A DNA stretch of 64,000 nt. Origin: Casuarina equisetifolia. Lineage: Eukaryota; Streptophyta; Magnoliopsida; Fagales; Casuarinaceae. Position 1 is the first letter of the stretch; each line of letters starts with the position of its first letter. Shown in pieces: positions 49,501-61,400 of the stretch. The DNA is taken from positions 22,099,884-22,163,883 of the forward strand of contig CM052356.1 of the NCBI GenBank assembly GCA_028551475.1, in the 5' to 3' direction. The position numbers were made by a program, and so were the translations under genes. The notes beneath the pieces are model-generated. The model was not told the origin of the DNA. It worked only from the letters and a program-made list of their open reading frames with translations, and searched no databases.

Positions 49501-52500
49501 CGCCTTTTTTTGGGGTTGATAGATGCCAAGGTCTTAGTAGAAAGGGGTTGATAGTCCCGTCTGCTAGTCTTTTCCAAACTTCCCTTCACCTTTCCGCCCG
49601 TGAAATCCTTTGCCTCTGCACCCCTGTGACCACGGGTGTACTGTTCCACCCTCACCTAGAAATCGAATGACCTAAGAAGCAAGGGAGGAGTCATTGTTGA
49701 GTTGAGCTACCTATCCTAGCAGTTAAACATATCTCACCTGTTGGGGAAATCAACTCTGTCCCCAATAGTTTCCCTGACATTAATATTCAATCATTGTATA
49801 GGCTTCTCTTCCAATCTCCTTTGTTGAGTTTGAGAAGTTAAAGGGGCATAGTGTTGAATTATCTGGGCTCATGTAAGCAGCAATTAGTTTCTTTGTGCCA
49901 AAATAACGGAACACTTCTTGTGGGGTTGTATCTGTATTTTATAACATAATATTGTGCTTGTCTGAGTCGAAGTAGTTTTGAGAATATAGTTCGCTGATCA
50001 TTTGATTCCTTTAAGGTATATATTTACTGTATCTTGATATTTGAGATTTAGCTGTATTAAATATGAATCATCTTCGAAGAGCATATCAGTAGTGATGATT
50101 GACTGTTAGACTGGGATGCAGATCGTGAAAAATCATATCTTTTACCTCTTACTTTTTCCTTTTTAGTTGGGGGGGATGGGGGGTGGGGAAGGGGAGGAAC
50201 ATTGTCAAATCCAGGTCTCTTTACTTCACTTGCAGTGTAACAAAATCCCTAAAGTTTGCATATTCCATTAGCTAAAGCCATTTAATTAGCAATGAGATTG
50301 TTTATATTTTGAATTAGCCATCTTAATATATTATGTCTTATTTGCTGAACAGCGAATGAACATTATGATTAGGAGTAAGGTACTCTTTAGATTTTTTGTT
50401 GGAAACGGTTAAGTGGGGATTTTGAATGCTCATGCTTATTTTGCTTGCTGGATATGGGTGAATATTGAACACAGAAATGTGAGCTTGTGAGTGAATTTGA
50501 GTTTCCTATGAGCTGATTTAAATGGCTACAATAAAACTAAGAGTGCTACTAAAAAATTATATCATTTTAACTTTTGCTAAAAGTTAGTCTTACATCTTGA
50601 TGTTGTTCTTTTGATCCTTCCAGTATGTGATATTTTATTAAAATTTTGTTCCACAAGAGTTGACTTCACACTTGGATTTCTGACTTTGTCTATGGACCTT
50701 TTCATCTTTCAACACTTTTTTCTCACTAAATTTGAATATAAATAAATGTGCATGTATTATTTTTACAGCAGTGCCTTAGTTAAGTTTCATGCAATGGATT
50801 CATGTGACAGCTTGCAGGATGAAATGTTTCAGAAGTTTAATTTTGATACCGAATGGGCTGTGAGGCTTATATCTAAGATTACAAATGATGAGGATATGCC
50901 AATTGAGGGTGAAGCAATTGTAAAGCAGGTCATGGTCCAACTTGTCACCGTGATATTTTAATTACTTGTTATTTTTATACTTTTTCCTTGAATTATTTGT
51001 TTATATGTTTTACTGTGTTTTCTGGTTGATTAAACCATCCTTCAGCATAAAATGAAATTATTTAAATCTTGTAGCTCTTGGGCTTGCAAATCAATGTGGA
51101 GAAGTTCTTCTTTGGCATAAGAAAGAGCCTGGTTGAGTTTGACGAAGTACTAGAGGTATGCAGTGGTGCCTTTCCTGGATATGATGTGTTGGATTTTTTT
51201 TATTTTTTGCATATCATGTATTGATTAAGTGTGGATAGTTTATTTCAAGTAAACACATTAAATATCTTTTGATCCTTGATTAACATATCGAACTGAACCA
51301 AAAGCAATCGGTTGATCATTTATCAGTAGCTCACTAAATTGTTTGGTTTTGTTGCATCAGGTGCAAAGAAAGCATGTGTACAACCTTAGGCAATTAATTT
51401 TAACGGGTGATAGTGAAAGCTGTTCCCAACACATTCTCCAGTCAGTTCCCTTTGGCACTGTAATCGTTGAATTTTCTTCAAAGTTTATTTTTCTTTTGAG
51501 TTCTCTGAAAAAGTTGCTTACAGGTACATGCAAGCCGTGGTGGATGAAATAGTTTGTGGAAATGTTGATCCACTAAAGGTACTTGAGATCCCATTCTAGG
51601 ATTTTTGATTTACTGCTGTGCACTTATGGCCTTATTTATGTTTGATAGCATCCCACAAGCTGGAGCTTCGAGAAGCTCCTGAAGGAGTTCATCTCAATAG
51701 CAGGGAAGCTGTTGGATGGTGAGCTGATATACAGCAATTTTTTGTTCCTGGATTTCTTTTCACCTTTCAAATTCAAATGATGTATGCTCTGTCAAACTTT
51801 ATACTCAACAGATGGAACTTTTGAAGACTCGTTTGCAGGGATAACTGAGGAGGCATTACTTGAATCTATTGGACAACTTCATGACCTTAGCTCAATTGAT
51901 ATTGACAACTTTTACCTTCCAGCATTGCCAAAACCTCCAAATCCCTTCAGAGGAATTCGCCAGAAGAGCTCTTCATTAAAACGTTGGCTCACTATATGCT
52001 CTGACAATTTGACTATGTGCGTAATTATGATAGTCTACACATTATTGAACCTTTTCTTTTTCATTTTTGCTGTTTTTCAATTTTTCTGAGTTTGAGAACT
52101 CACTGTTAAGTGTAATGTAGGAATGGAAAGTACCGTCCTATCGTAAATCTTCTTCGCAAGTACTTTGGAGATGTCCTAATTGCTTCTTATTTAACTGCCG
52201 TTGAAGAATCAGGTTACACTCATGCATATGTTAAGGAAATTGAGGTAAGGTCCTTTATTTTCTTAATCTTCTCTTCTTTTGGTGGAATAAAAGCTTGGTT
52301 CCTTTGTGAAAACTTACCTACACCAACAATGCCCAGTTTTAATGGTGGTGCCAGAAGTATCCTGTATTTATTAATAACTTATAGTCTAGATGTGATGCTA
52401 TTATTACTCAACAAGAAAGAACTGAAAGGAAGCATGGTATCCAAGCCTGAGGTTAACGCCACAAGTTTGCTGTTTCTGTAGAAGCATCAGATTGGTTAAT

Positions 52501-53634
52501 AGATTGGCTGTTATTTCGTTAGTCATGAGCGGCACTTCCTTTTCTTCCCTCTTTTTGATAATGGTAAAGTTTATTAAAAAGAGTTAGAGCTGGAGTTATA
52601 TTAACTAGCTTACATAGAAAAAAAAAATCCCCAGAGAAAGCATTGAGCTTGTAAGCTGGATAATCTCAAAGCTTTTAAAAGCTTTATTGTTCTGATTCTT
52701 TATGGTTTAAATTAAAGCACAAAGACGCAGCTCACTATTCAGTTCTTCTCTTGTTCTTTCCATCCATGCTTTCGGGATTATAAATCTTCAAGACCTTTGT
52801 CAAATCCAAGAACACGGGGGAGGGGGGGGGGGCGGGGGGGGGTTGGGGGAGGAAGAAAAAAGAAAAGAAAAAAAAAGAAAGACAAGGAACTGAAATGTGT
52901 TGGCAACTATGTAATCAAGAAGCAAGCAGATTTCGCATTGGGTATGCTTATGGAACACTAACCAATCACAAATTGCCCTTTATTCATGAATGGGGTCAAT
53001 CAAAGAGAATTTTCTGATGGAATTTGATCTGGAATTAACTATGACTATAAAGTTGTGTGTGATTGGCACCATATCATTTTCCTGTCTAACGCCCTTGAGA
53101 TAGGAATATTTTGAACTATCGTTTACTTAACCATCAAATGGTTATGATTCGTGTGCTGACTTTTTGGAACACCTTGAAAGAGGAAAATAACCGATGGTGA
53201 AATTGCCGTTTGCCCTTTGAAGGGCAGCTGACTGTTGTTTTTCCTGCATTAACAAACTTTATAAGTCTCTTTTTTCTTCTAGTATCCACCATATTACTTC
53301 TGTAAATTTGAATTGCAGAGAGCCGTTCTTGTTAAGACTCTAGATTGTTTCTGGAGGGATCATCTTGTAAACATGAACAGGCTTAGCTCAGCGGTAATGG
53401 ATATGTTCTTGTGAATATGATCTCTTTAACTTTCCTGTAAGCATGAAGCTTAAGCAAATTTTCTGTCAGGTAAATGTAAGGAGTTTTGGGCACAGGAATC
53501 CTCTTGAAGAATACAAAATTGATGGCTGTCGATTTTTCATTTCAATGCTAAGTGCAACTCGGAGGCTAACTGTAGAGTCGCTCTTGCACTATTGGTCATC
53601 CCCAGTGGAATCCCAGGAACTATTTGTATCATAA
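40564..53634 (+). CDS. SECA2: chloroplast protein translocase ATPase SECA2
   Basis: Thirty-one exons encode 1062 residues; first 40564-40746, last 53470-53634. Main exons between include 40826-40960, 41392-41512, 42916-43007, 43661-43748, 44085-44200, 46199-46282, 47861-47974, 48512-48801, 48937-48992, 50811-50928, 51812-52016, 52121-52244 and 53319-53393; all phases close. SecA is the ATP-driven motor of SecYE translocation. The plastid SCY2 pathway uses SECA2 for envelope and other membrane proteins. Residues 1-60 are a Ser/Pro/Arg-rich transit peptide. Motor motifs are Walker [10 protein letters not shown] (166-174), Walker B VDEVD (275-279), [23 protein letters not shown] (about 555-567) and [15 protein letters not shown] (722-736). 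The C-terminal end ([20 protein letters not shown]) fits SECA2 rather than the more plastid-SECA1-like ending. Large introns carry a plastid rRNA insert and homopolymer runs. Confidence 0.93.
42316..42376 (+). repeat. C22 homopolymer followed by (TC)n and (CA)n in SECA2 intron 5
   Basis: Twenty-two consecutive C bases (42316-42337), then TC repeats and CA repeats. The minus strand is therefore a long G tract. Confidence 0.95.
49072..49232 (+). pseudogene. nuclear-integrated plastid 23S rRNA fragment in SECA2 intron 22
   Basis: About 160 bp reads as the plastid or bacterial-type large-subunit rRNA. Recognisable stretches are GGACCACCTTGCAAGGCTAA, TACTCCTGGGTG, AAGTAGTACCGTGAGGGAA, GGGTGAAAAGAACCCCCAT and GGGGAGTGAAATAGAACATG. 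It carries several substitutions (for example GGCTGATAGT for GACCGATAGC), so it is an old nuclear insert, not a working rRNA gene. The identification is from memory of plastid 23S; a mitochondrial origin is possible but less likely from the GCAAGGCTAAATACTCC wording. It lies inside the 1.8 kb intron 48993-50810. Confidence 0.85.
50168..50197 (+). repeat. G-rich run (possible G-quadruplex) in SECA2 intron 22
   Basis: Four or more runs of at least three G separated by one to three bases on the coding strand. Confidence 0.7.
52816..52852 (+). repeat. G-rich run (possible G-quadruplex) in SECA2 intron 29
   Basis: Thirty-seven bases almost entirely G on the coding strand, with single interruptions by A, C or TT, followed by a purine-rich A/G stretch. 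Confidence 0.8.
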
Positions 53635-54480
53635 AATAAATTTCACCCTGTATGTATGAGCTTTTGCTTGTCCCTGAGTTTTTTTTTCTTGCTTCAAACA
53701 GCGATTATCATAAGACCTTGTGAACTCATTGTCTCTGTTGGCACATTTCAAAATACTGTCAGTGTCTCGTTATTGTATAATGGTTGTGCTAAATCATGGC
53801 AACATTTCTTCATTTTCTTTTTCTGTGGAACTGATCTTATAATGTCTCATATTATCTGCTGTATTTAGAACTTTTCTTTATTGCTTGGCAGGATCATGCA
53901 GGGGATTTAGACGATGTACATCTGTGGTCCTGCAATGGGCAAAATTCACTTGCAAGGTAAACATTATTTGCAGTTGCTGTTACTCATCAGTCTTCTGAAA
54001 CAAAGTCCAAACCAAGTTTTATCCCATGGTAGGGGATTTCTTGGCACCTGGATATTGTGGTAATAAAGATTCCCCTTCGTTCTTGTTCCTTTAACTCCTC
54101 ATTTGGACTTGGAGTTAGGCCGTAGCTGTGAGAATTACTCCTTTTTTTGGTCGACAGGAACTAAGGGAGTTCAGGATAATGTTGATCGACAAGAGCAGAG
54201 ATTTGGGTCAGATATCTTTGTCAATTCGGAGAAGCGGGTTTCCACAGGGGTCTTGCTATAAAGAGGTTTAGCAGCAGCAGTGCAGGACCGGCTCCACATT
54301 GAGCTTACAAATCGACCACATCATATACATGACACAATCTTTGCCTATAATTACATGTCATACCTTCAGCATGTTCAATCAAAGATTGTAATCGAAATTC
54401 GAGCGGAGGTGCTCCTGCACACAATCATTCGCATCACACACTTCACTTTGTATTTAACCTTCTGAGATCAGCAATTGATG
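53635..54480 (+). other. SECA2 3' flank, possible spliced 3' untranslated exons
   Basis: The stop codon is at 53632-53634. A short segment at about 53893-53956 is bounded by CAG and GTAAAC and could be an alternative 3' exon. Bases 54280-54465 form a short frame with no known domain. I do not call a further gene. Confidence 0.4.
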
Positions 54481-54499
54481 CAGAGTCAAATATTTCCAT

Positions 54500-54640
54500 C
54501 TTGTACGCTGCTGATCCTTACTGGTCCCTTTAGCTATTCCTTGCTCCTAAGACCAACCTAAGCAATATCAGTGTCAAAGCTAGAGTGATGGCTGTTGCTG
54601 CATAATAAAAAAGAGCATAATTGCAGAGGTGAGAGAGTAG
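54500..54640 (-). pseudogene. degraded 3' end of a second BAT1-like permease
   Basis: Bases about 54530-54640 align with 55490-55630, the last-exon 3' end of the BAT1-like gene. On the minus strand it reads AITLALTLILLRLVLGARNS then a stop, against the family [20 protein letters not shown]. Only this terminal membrane segment survives. It suggests a former tandem duplicate downstream of the main gene. Confidence 0.65.
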
Positions 54641-55453
54641 GCCAAGGAAACAAGAAATAAAAGCATTAATTAATTGATTGCTGAAGCCTGCGTCCTACAA
54701 GAGCAGATTATTTATTTTTCCCTTTTCAAAAGAATGCATAGGGGAAGGAGCATGCCCCAAACACTACCAAGGCGTGGGCTGTATCTAGTGGCTTGCGGGA
54801 ATATCATGGCCGTCTTAAATAGAGCCTGAAAGATAATGAAGACATTGAGTGTTCGAGAATTCTAGATATCATGTCAAGGCCAAACTTCTGTTAGAGTGGA
54901 GCCGTAAGCATGTAGAAGTTCGAAAGGGAAGCACCTGAATGGCCATCGCGCATTGTATAAGATTCAACAAATAAAAAGGAGACTTGATGGCCATCGCCAT
55001 TCATAACTAAGAGACAAATCTAGCACTCAAATTATGTAAAGATGGATTAACTAATCAAATGCCCGTCCGATTACGTTCTCTGGCTTTCCAATATAATATT
55101 TAGCCTGAAATAACTAAAAGCAGGGTGGTCACCAAGTCAATGGCGTGGGGAAGCTTGCTTAGGGTGCAATTTCTTTTGATTAAATTGCAGTCTTAGATTC
55201 TATCATGACGAGATTAATAAAAAAAAATGGAGTCGGAGAAGCATAATCAAACTGATTTCAACCGAAGATAGGGATGAAAATCAGACGTCAAGCTGAGTAT
55301 AAAATTCAATTGTATTGCTTTCTTCAAAAACCTTACAAAGGGTGATCCGATTATGGAAAGGAAAGACTCACTTAAGATGATGAATTGCTTTTCCATTGCA
55401 ACCCTCTTGTCTCTTTGTTGGTGTCTTCCATGCACTTGGATGATAAAACAGTT
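54641..55453. other. intergenic, no gene seen
   Basis: Sequence between the BAT1 relic and the BAT1-like gene. Bases near 55453 are its 3' untranslated region. I see no coding signal. Confidence 0.45.
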
Positions 55454-58400
55454 TTAAAAGGATCCATTCTGCCCGTCGATATTCCTGACTGGTCCTTTGA
55501 ACCATTTCCTTGCGTCCAAGAACCACCAGAGCATTATCAGCGTCAATACCACAGCAACGGCTAGAGGTGCGTAGTTGAAGGTATCCCACTGGAGAGGGTA
55601 AAGAGTTGGTAGTAAAAAGATCGTACAGGTATAACATATGTAGAGAAAAGCTATTAAGCAAACCGGCCTGCTAGCTCTCCCCAAATAGAAGGGACCTGGT
55701 TTAAAGTTGTTCCCATCCATGACCATCCTTGCGAAAATTGGGACAGCATAGCCACCCACCCATCCAATTGTACTAATTGAAACAATGGCGATGAAAACTA
55801 CATCGAGTTTCAAGATGGGAAGTCCTATGAGAATGGCAATGGCTGCACACAACCAGACTGCATTTACTGGAGTCTTGTGCTTTGGATGTATTTTCTTCCA
55901 GATTGGTGAAAATGGAATTCCTCCATCCCTTGACAGAGCATAAACCTAGAGAAGAGGAAGATATACATGCATTGTTATCGTTATCTCATGTTAACATTGC
56001 TGCTATATGCAATTATAGTTAACAGTAAAAGCAGTCATAGAGAGAGAGAGAGAGAGAGAGATTTTGATTTTGCTTGCTACTCTAGCAGCACAAGTTATGA
56101 CCGAGAGTCCACAAAAGAAGAAGGTTCCCCAAATTATACAGAGGAAAACTATGGCTCCGGTACCACTGTGAAACCTAAGATAAAATGTGTCGTACATTAT
56201 CTGTGCTGGTGGGAGTGCACCGGCGGTTTCATTGTTTGGGTCATATAAAGAGGCTGGATCCTGCACTAAACATAGCTTAATATCGAACTTATAGAAAGTC
56301 TGAAGGAATAGCAAACACTTTAAAATTAAGCATACCTTGATACTGAAAGTAAGAGCTAAAAGATCAGCCCACTCGAAGGCGGAAATGATCCCTAAACTAG
56401 AAAGATTGGCTACAGGACCAGTTCTGTCGGCGCCTTTGGTTTCCTCAGTTAGATGGGCTGCTGTGTCATAGCCATACAGACAGTATTGGCTTAGAAGTAC
56501 AGACATAATCACGGCATAAGCTGAACTACGAATTCCAGTTGAGTCTGGAGATGTTTCAAAATGAGTAAACACAAAAGATGCTGATTGTGTTGTGGTTGCT
56601 ATCAGAGGAAGGCCTATGATTACGACGAGTCCACCGATCACCTGCATGCTTTCATGAGACGAAAATTTTCTACTTTTCCCTTGAGAATTAAGACATGACA
56701 GAAGAGATTGAGGAATCATGTAATGAATTAAGAAGAGTAATTAGTTGAAAAAAGAGAAAGCAGACCTGCCACCATAGAGAAATAACGTTGAGGAATGCTA
56801 TGAGTTGCAATGCAAAGGAGTCGAGCACTGCCCATATGATGACGAAGCACACATACATGAGCACAAAGACACTTTGGGGTGTGAAGTAACCTCCATCCTT
56901 GTTCGTTCCAGTGGATAAAAGGATTATCATCTGCAATGCCTGTGCTGCCGAGTATGCCTATTAAAGGGAACAAACAAGGACAAGCTTTCTAGTAAGGAAC
57001 GATTGTCATAACCTCATCGTGAGACAAGCTTAGTTACATTACCTGTGTGCCAATACTAGAAATGAGTCCAATGGCTTCCAGCCAAGCACAGCACCATGAC
57101 GCAAGTGGCCCCCATCGAGGTCCAGACAAATGAGCAGCCCAGAAAAAGAGAGAGCCAGTAGTTTGTTCAACGTTTTCGTGATCAAGTTAAGTTTTAGATA
57201 GAAAAACGATGATGAACAGTAAAGGCTATCTGTATTGAATAACCCACTGCCGTCTATACATCAATACACGTATATGTAGAGTGTAAAAGGAATAAAATAA
57301 TAGTCAATAGTAATAATAGGCTATGATACAACTGTGAGGCTACTCTAGGTAGTTGTAGGATGATGGGACATAGGAGAGGTCTTGTCTAACATCCCCTGCA
57401 AGCTGATGGGTCGGAGAGAACTGTTAGCTTGGACTGCAATAATTGAAAGCGAGAGGTGGATAAGCCTTTAGTGAAGATATTCGTAGGCTAATCAATAGAG
57501 GAGATGGAGTGAACAAGGAGTTGCCCTCAAAGGTAGCGTTCCCGAATAATATGATAGACAATCTCAATGTGCTTCGTGTGGGCATGAAACATTGGGTTCG
57601 CCACCAAGTAGAGGGCGGAAAGGTTATCACACCACAGGACAGGAGGATGGGGAGCGAGTACATGGAGATCCCAAAGGAGATACTCAATCCAAATAACTTT
57701 AGTAGCAGTGTCAACCAAGAATTTGTACTCAGCCTCGGTACTAGAGCGAGCAACCGTGCACTATTTACGAGAACACCAAGAGAGGAGGTTGGGGCCAAGG
57801 AACACGCCAAAGCCACCAACGGAGCGACGGTCGTCACGATCACCAGCTTAGCTAGCATTAGAGAAGGCATGAAGAGCTGTGGACGGACTGTGAGTGAAGT
57901 GAATGCCATAGCAGGGAGTGTTAGTGAGATAGCGCAGAATGCGCTTCACCATATGCCAGTGCGTAGTGGTAGGAGCATGGAGAAACTAATAGGCCAAGTT
58001 AACGGCGTAAGCAATGTCCGATTGAGTGAGAGTGAGGTACTGGAAAGCACCCACAATACTTCGGTAATGGAGAGGGTCAGGGAGAGGATCGCCATCCTAC
58101 TAAGAGGGAGAGTTGGTAGGAGTGCACGGCGTCAGAACGACACAGGCATTAGCCATCCGGGCACGAGATAAAATATCATGAGTGAACTTGGTTTGATGAA
58201 GTAGCAAACCCTGGGAGGTGTGAAGAGCCTCAATGCCAAGGAAATAATGAAGGGGGCCGAGATCTTTAATAGCAAACTCTTGCTGAAGGGTAGTAAGTAG
58301 AGAGGTAAGAGGGGCCTGGGAAGATTTGGTCAACAAAATATCATCAAGATAAACCAACAAGATAATGTTGTATTGAGTGGTGTGAAGTAAAAAGAGGGAG

Positions 58401-61400
58401 GTGTCAGCAGCGAAGATGGAAAAACACAAAGAAAGGAGAAAGGTGCTTAGCTGCTAATACCAGGCTCGGGGGGCTTGCATAAGTCCATAGAGAGAGTGTC
58501 GAAGGCGGCACACATGGTAAGGACAGGAAGCATCAAGGAAGCCAGGGGACTGGAGCATATACACCTCCTCAGAAAGAGAACCGTACAAAAAGGCATTAGA
58601 GACGTCAAGCTATCGAAGAGACCACCCTCGAGAATAAGCCACCACAATGAAAGTACGAATGGTAACTAGTTTGGCCACCGGACTAAAGGTCTCCGTATAG
58701 CCAATACTAGGTTGCTGATGAAAACATTTTGCTACCAGACACGCCTTATAGTGCTCAAGAAAACCATCAGAGCGAAGCTTAACTTTGTAGACCCACTTGC
58801 AACCAATAGGATGGGCACCAGGAGGGAGAGGGACAAGATCCCATGTACCATTTTGAAGAAAAGCCGAATACTCAACTGTCATGGCGGCTTGCCACTCTGG
58901 GTCCCAAGTAGCTTGGGAAAAGTTAGTGGGCTCGGGGTAGGGATGGGCAATGGTAGTGAGGGTGAAGGTATGATAGCGGGTGAGGAGAAGGCAAGTCACA
59001 ATGTTGTCTTTAAGATGGGTGATCATAGGGTGACAAAGAGGTGGGGGAGGGGGACCGGGAGGGGAAATGGGGGTAGGAGTAGGTGAGGAAGAAGAAAAAA
59101 AGGAAAGAGGAGGAAATAAGGATGATGGTGGAGGAGAGACAGGAAAAGGAGGAGGAGGAGGTAGGGGAAGGGAAATGGGAGTGGGGGATGAAAAGGGGAT
59201 GGGGTTGGAGGGATGGGGGGAGGAGAAGGAAAAGATGGTCTCATCAAAGAGAGCATCAACAGTGATATAGAAGCGACAAATGGAGGGACAATAACATTGA
59301 TAACCCCGATAGCCGGGGGGTAACCTATGAAGATACATGAATGAAAGTGGGAAGCAAGTTTTTGAGGGGCATAGGGGCGGAGATAAGGAAAGATGGAACA
59401 ACCAAAAACACGAAGGGAGGAGAGGTTAGGAGGATGATGAAAAAGGACCTGTTAGGGGGAAAGATGATGGAGAACAGTTGTGGGAAGGCGGTTGATTAAC
59501 ATAACCGTGGTTTCAAAGGCAAATTTCCAGAATTGGAGAGGGACGGAGGCATGAGTCAGTAAGGTAAGACCAATCTCAACAATATGACGATGTTTCCGTT
59601 CTGTAGTCCCGTTGTGAAACAGGGAATACGGGCAGGTGACTCACTGGTGAATACCATGAGTAGAAAGATAGGAACAAAGAGTAGATGAAAGAAACTTGGG
59701 AGCACCATCACACTAAATGGCCCGAAGAGGGGAGGAGAATTGAGTAGAGACAAAACGATGAAAAGTGCAAAAAATGGTAAAAAAATTAAGCACAAGTGAT
59801 GAACAGGTAAAACAAAGTAAAACGCAAAAAATCATCGATGAAACAGACATAATATTTATAATCATGAAATGAAGTTACAGGAGTAAGACCTCAAACATCA
59901 AAATGTACCAGTTCAAGGGGTTGGGAAGCCTAAGACTGGGTGGGAGGGTGAGGATAGTGGTGACTCTTACTAAAAGCATATGCAGTACATAGAACGAGAG
60001 AAGTGCGAACAAAAGGAGTGTTCGTAAATGACAAAAGATGAACAACAACGTTGAAGGAGGCATGGCCAAGGCGATGATGCACAAGGTGAGAAAGCTAGTG
60101 GAAGACCTCAAACATCAAAATGTACCAGTTCAAGGGGTTGGGAAGCCTAAGACTGGGTGGGAGGGTGGGGATAGTGGTGACTCTTACTAAAAGCATATGC
60201 AGTACATAGAACGAGAGAAGTGCGAACAAAAGGAGTGTTCGTAAATGACAAAAGATGAACAACAACGTTGAAGGAGGCATGGCCAAGGCGATGATGCACA
60301 AGGTGAGAAAGCTAGTGGAAGCAACAGATAGAGCAAAAGGGGTCGAAGTGGCACAAGAGGGCGAGATGCCGTAGAGACCACGATCAAGAGTGCCACTGAG
60401 CAGGATCTGACCAGTAAAGAGAGAGCGAGCAAAAAAATGAGTATTATAAAAAAATAAAAACACAATGATTATCAGTGGCAAAGTGATAAACAGATAATAA
60501 GTTTTTGGCAATGCCAGGGACAACTAAAATATCAGTGAGATGAATATAGGGAGGAATAGAGGAGTGAAAAGTACCGATGTGGGTGATGGGAAAGGAAATG
60601 CCATCACCGACAGTCAGCTGCTGAGGGCCAATGTAAGGGACAACAGAGGTGAGGCCATCAGGGGAGTCGGTGACGTGGTGAGTAGCACTAGAATCGATGA
60701 ACTAAAAGAAGGTAGCAAGGGAGGAAGGAGGTGGGTTAGGTGGTGAAAATGAGGTAAGATGGGCTTGAGGTGAGAAAGGAGGAAGGGGAGTATAGAGGGC
60801 CTGAGAAGCAATGTGGGCTTGGGCTTGGGCTTGGGTGGGGTTGTGGGCTAAAGAGAGGATAGGAGGCTGGGCCTGAAAGGCAAGAAGGGTTAGGCTTGGT
60901 GCTGGAGCCGAATGATATAAGGAGGGATATGAGCTGGGTTCCAGAGAGAAGGGTGTGGTCGGGTAAGTGGGATGGGCCAAAGGGGAGTGGGTTAGGGAGG
61001 ACTGGGGTGAGTATGAGGAAAAGGGGGGCTGGGCTCAAGTGTGGTGAAAGGCCGAAAAAGGAGGGGGGTGGGCGTAGCGAGATGAGCCAAGGGTTGGGAG
61101 GGAGAAAAGGCCTGTTGGAGGGGGGGCTGAAATGGGTGTTGAAGCGTTTTCTGTAGTTGAGGGCTTGGTGGCCTCGATGGCGGTAGAATTGGCAGAAGGG
61201 CGGCACCACTTGCCATGGCCGCTGGCGGCGGCGATGACGGAAAAGGAAAAAGGTGAAGGGTTAGGAAGGAAAGGAGGTAGAAAGGATGATGGTGCAGTGT
61301 GTGTAAGGGAACTCGCCGGAGACGATGGTCGATGGGAGAAGGCCGCAAGGGACTTGGGGTGGGCTATGAAGGCCGCAGGAGGCGGAACAGCCGTGAGGTC

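Noticed and set aside
57509..58171. 220-residue plus-strand open frame
   Set aside because: Antisense to Copia RT/RNase H; no domain on this strand.
58610..59401. Long proline-rich open frames on both strands within the Copia element
   Set aside because: Part of the degraded integrase-RT linker, which is low-complexity; opposite-strand frames are shadows.
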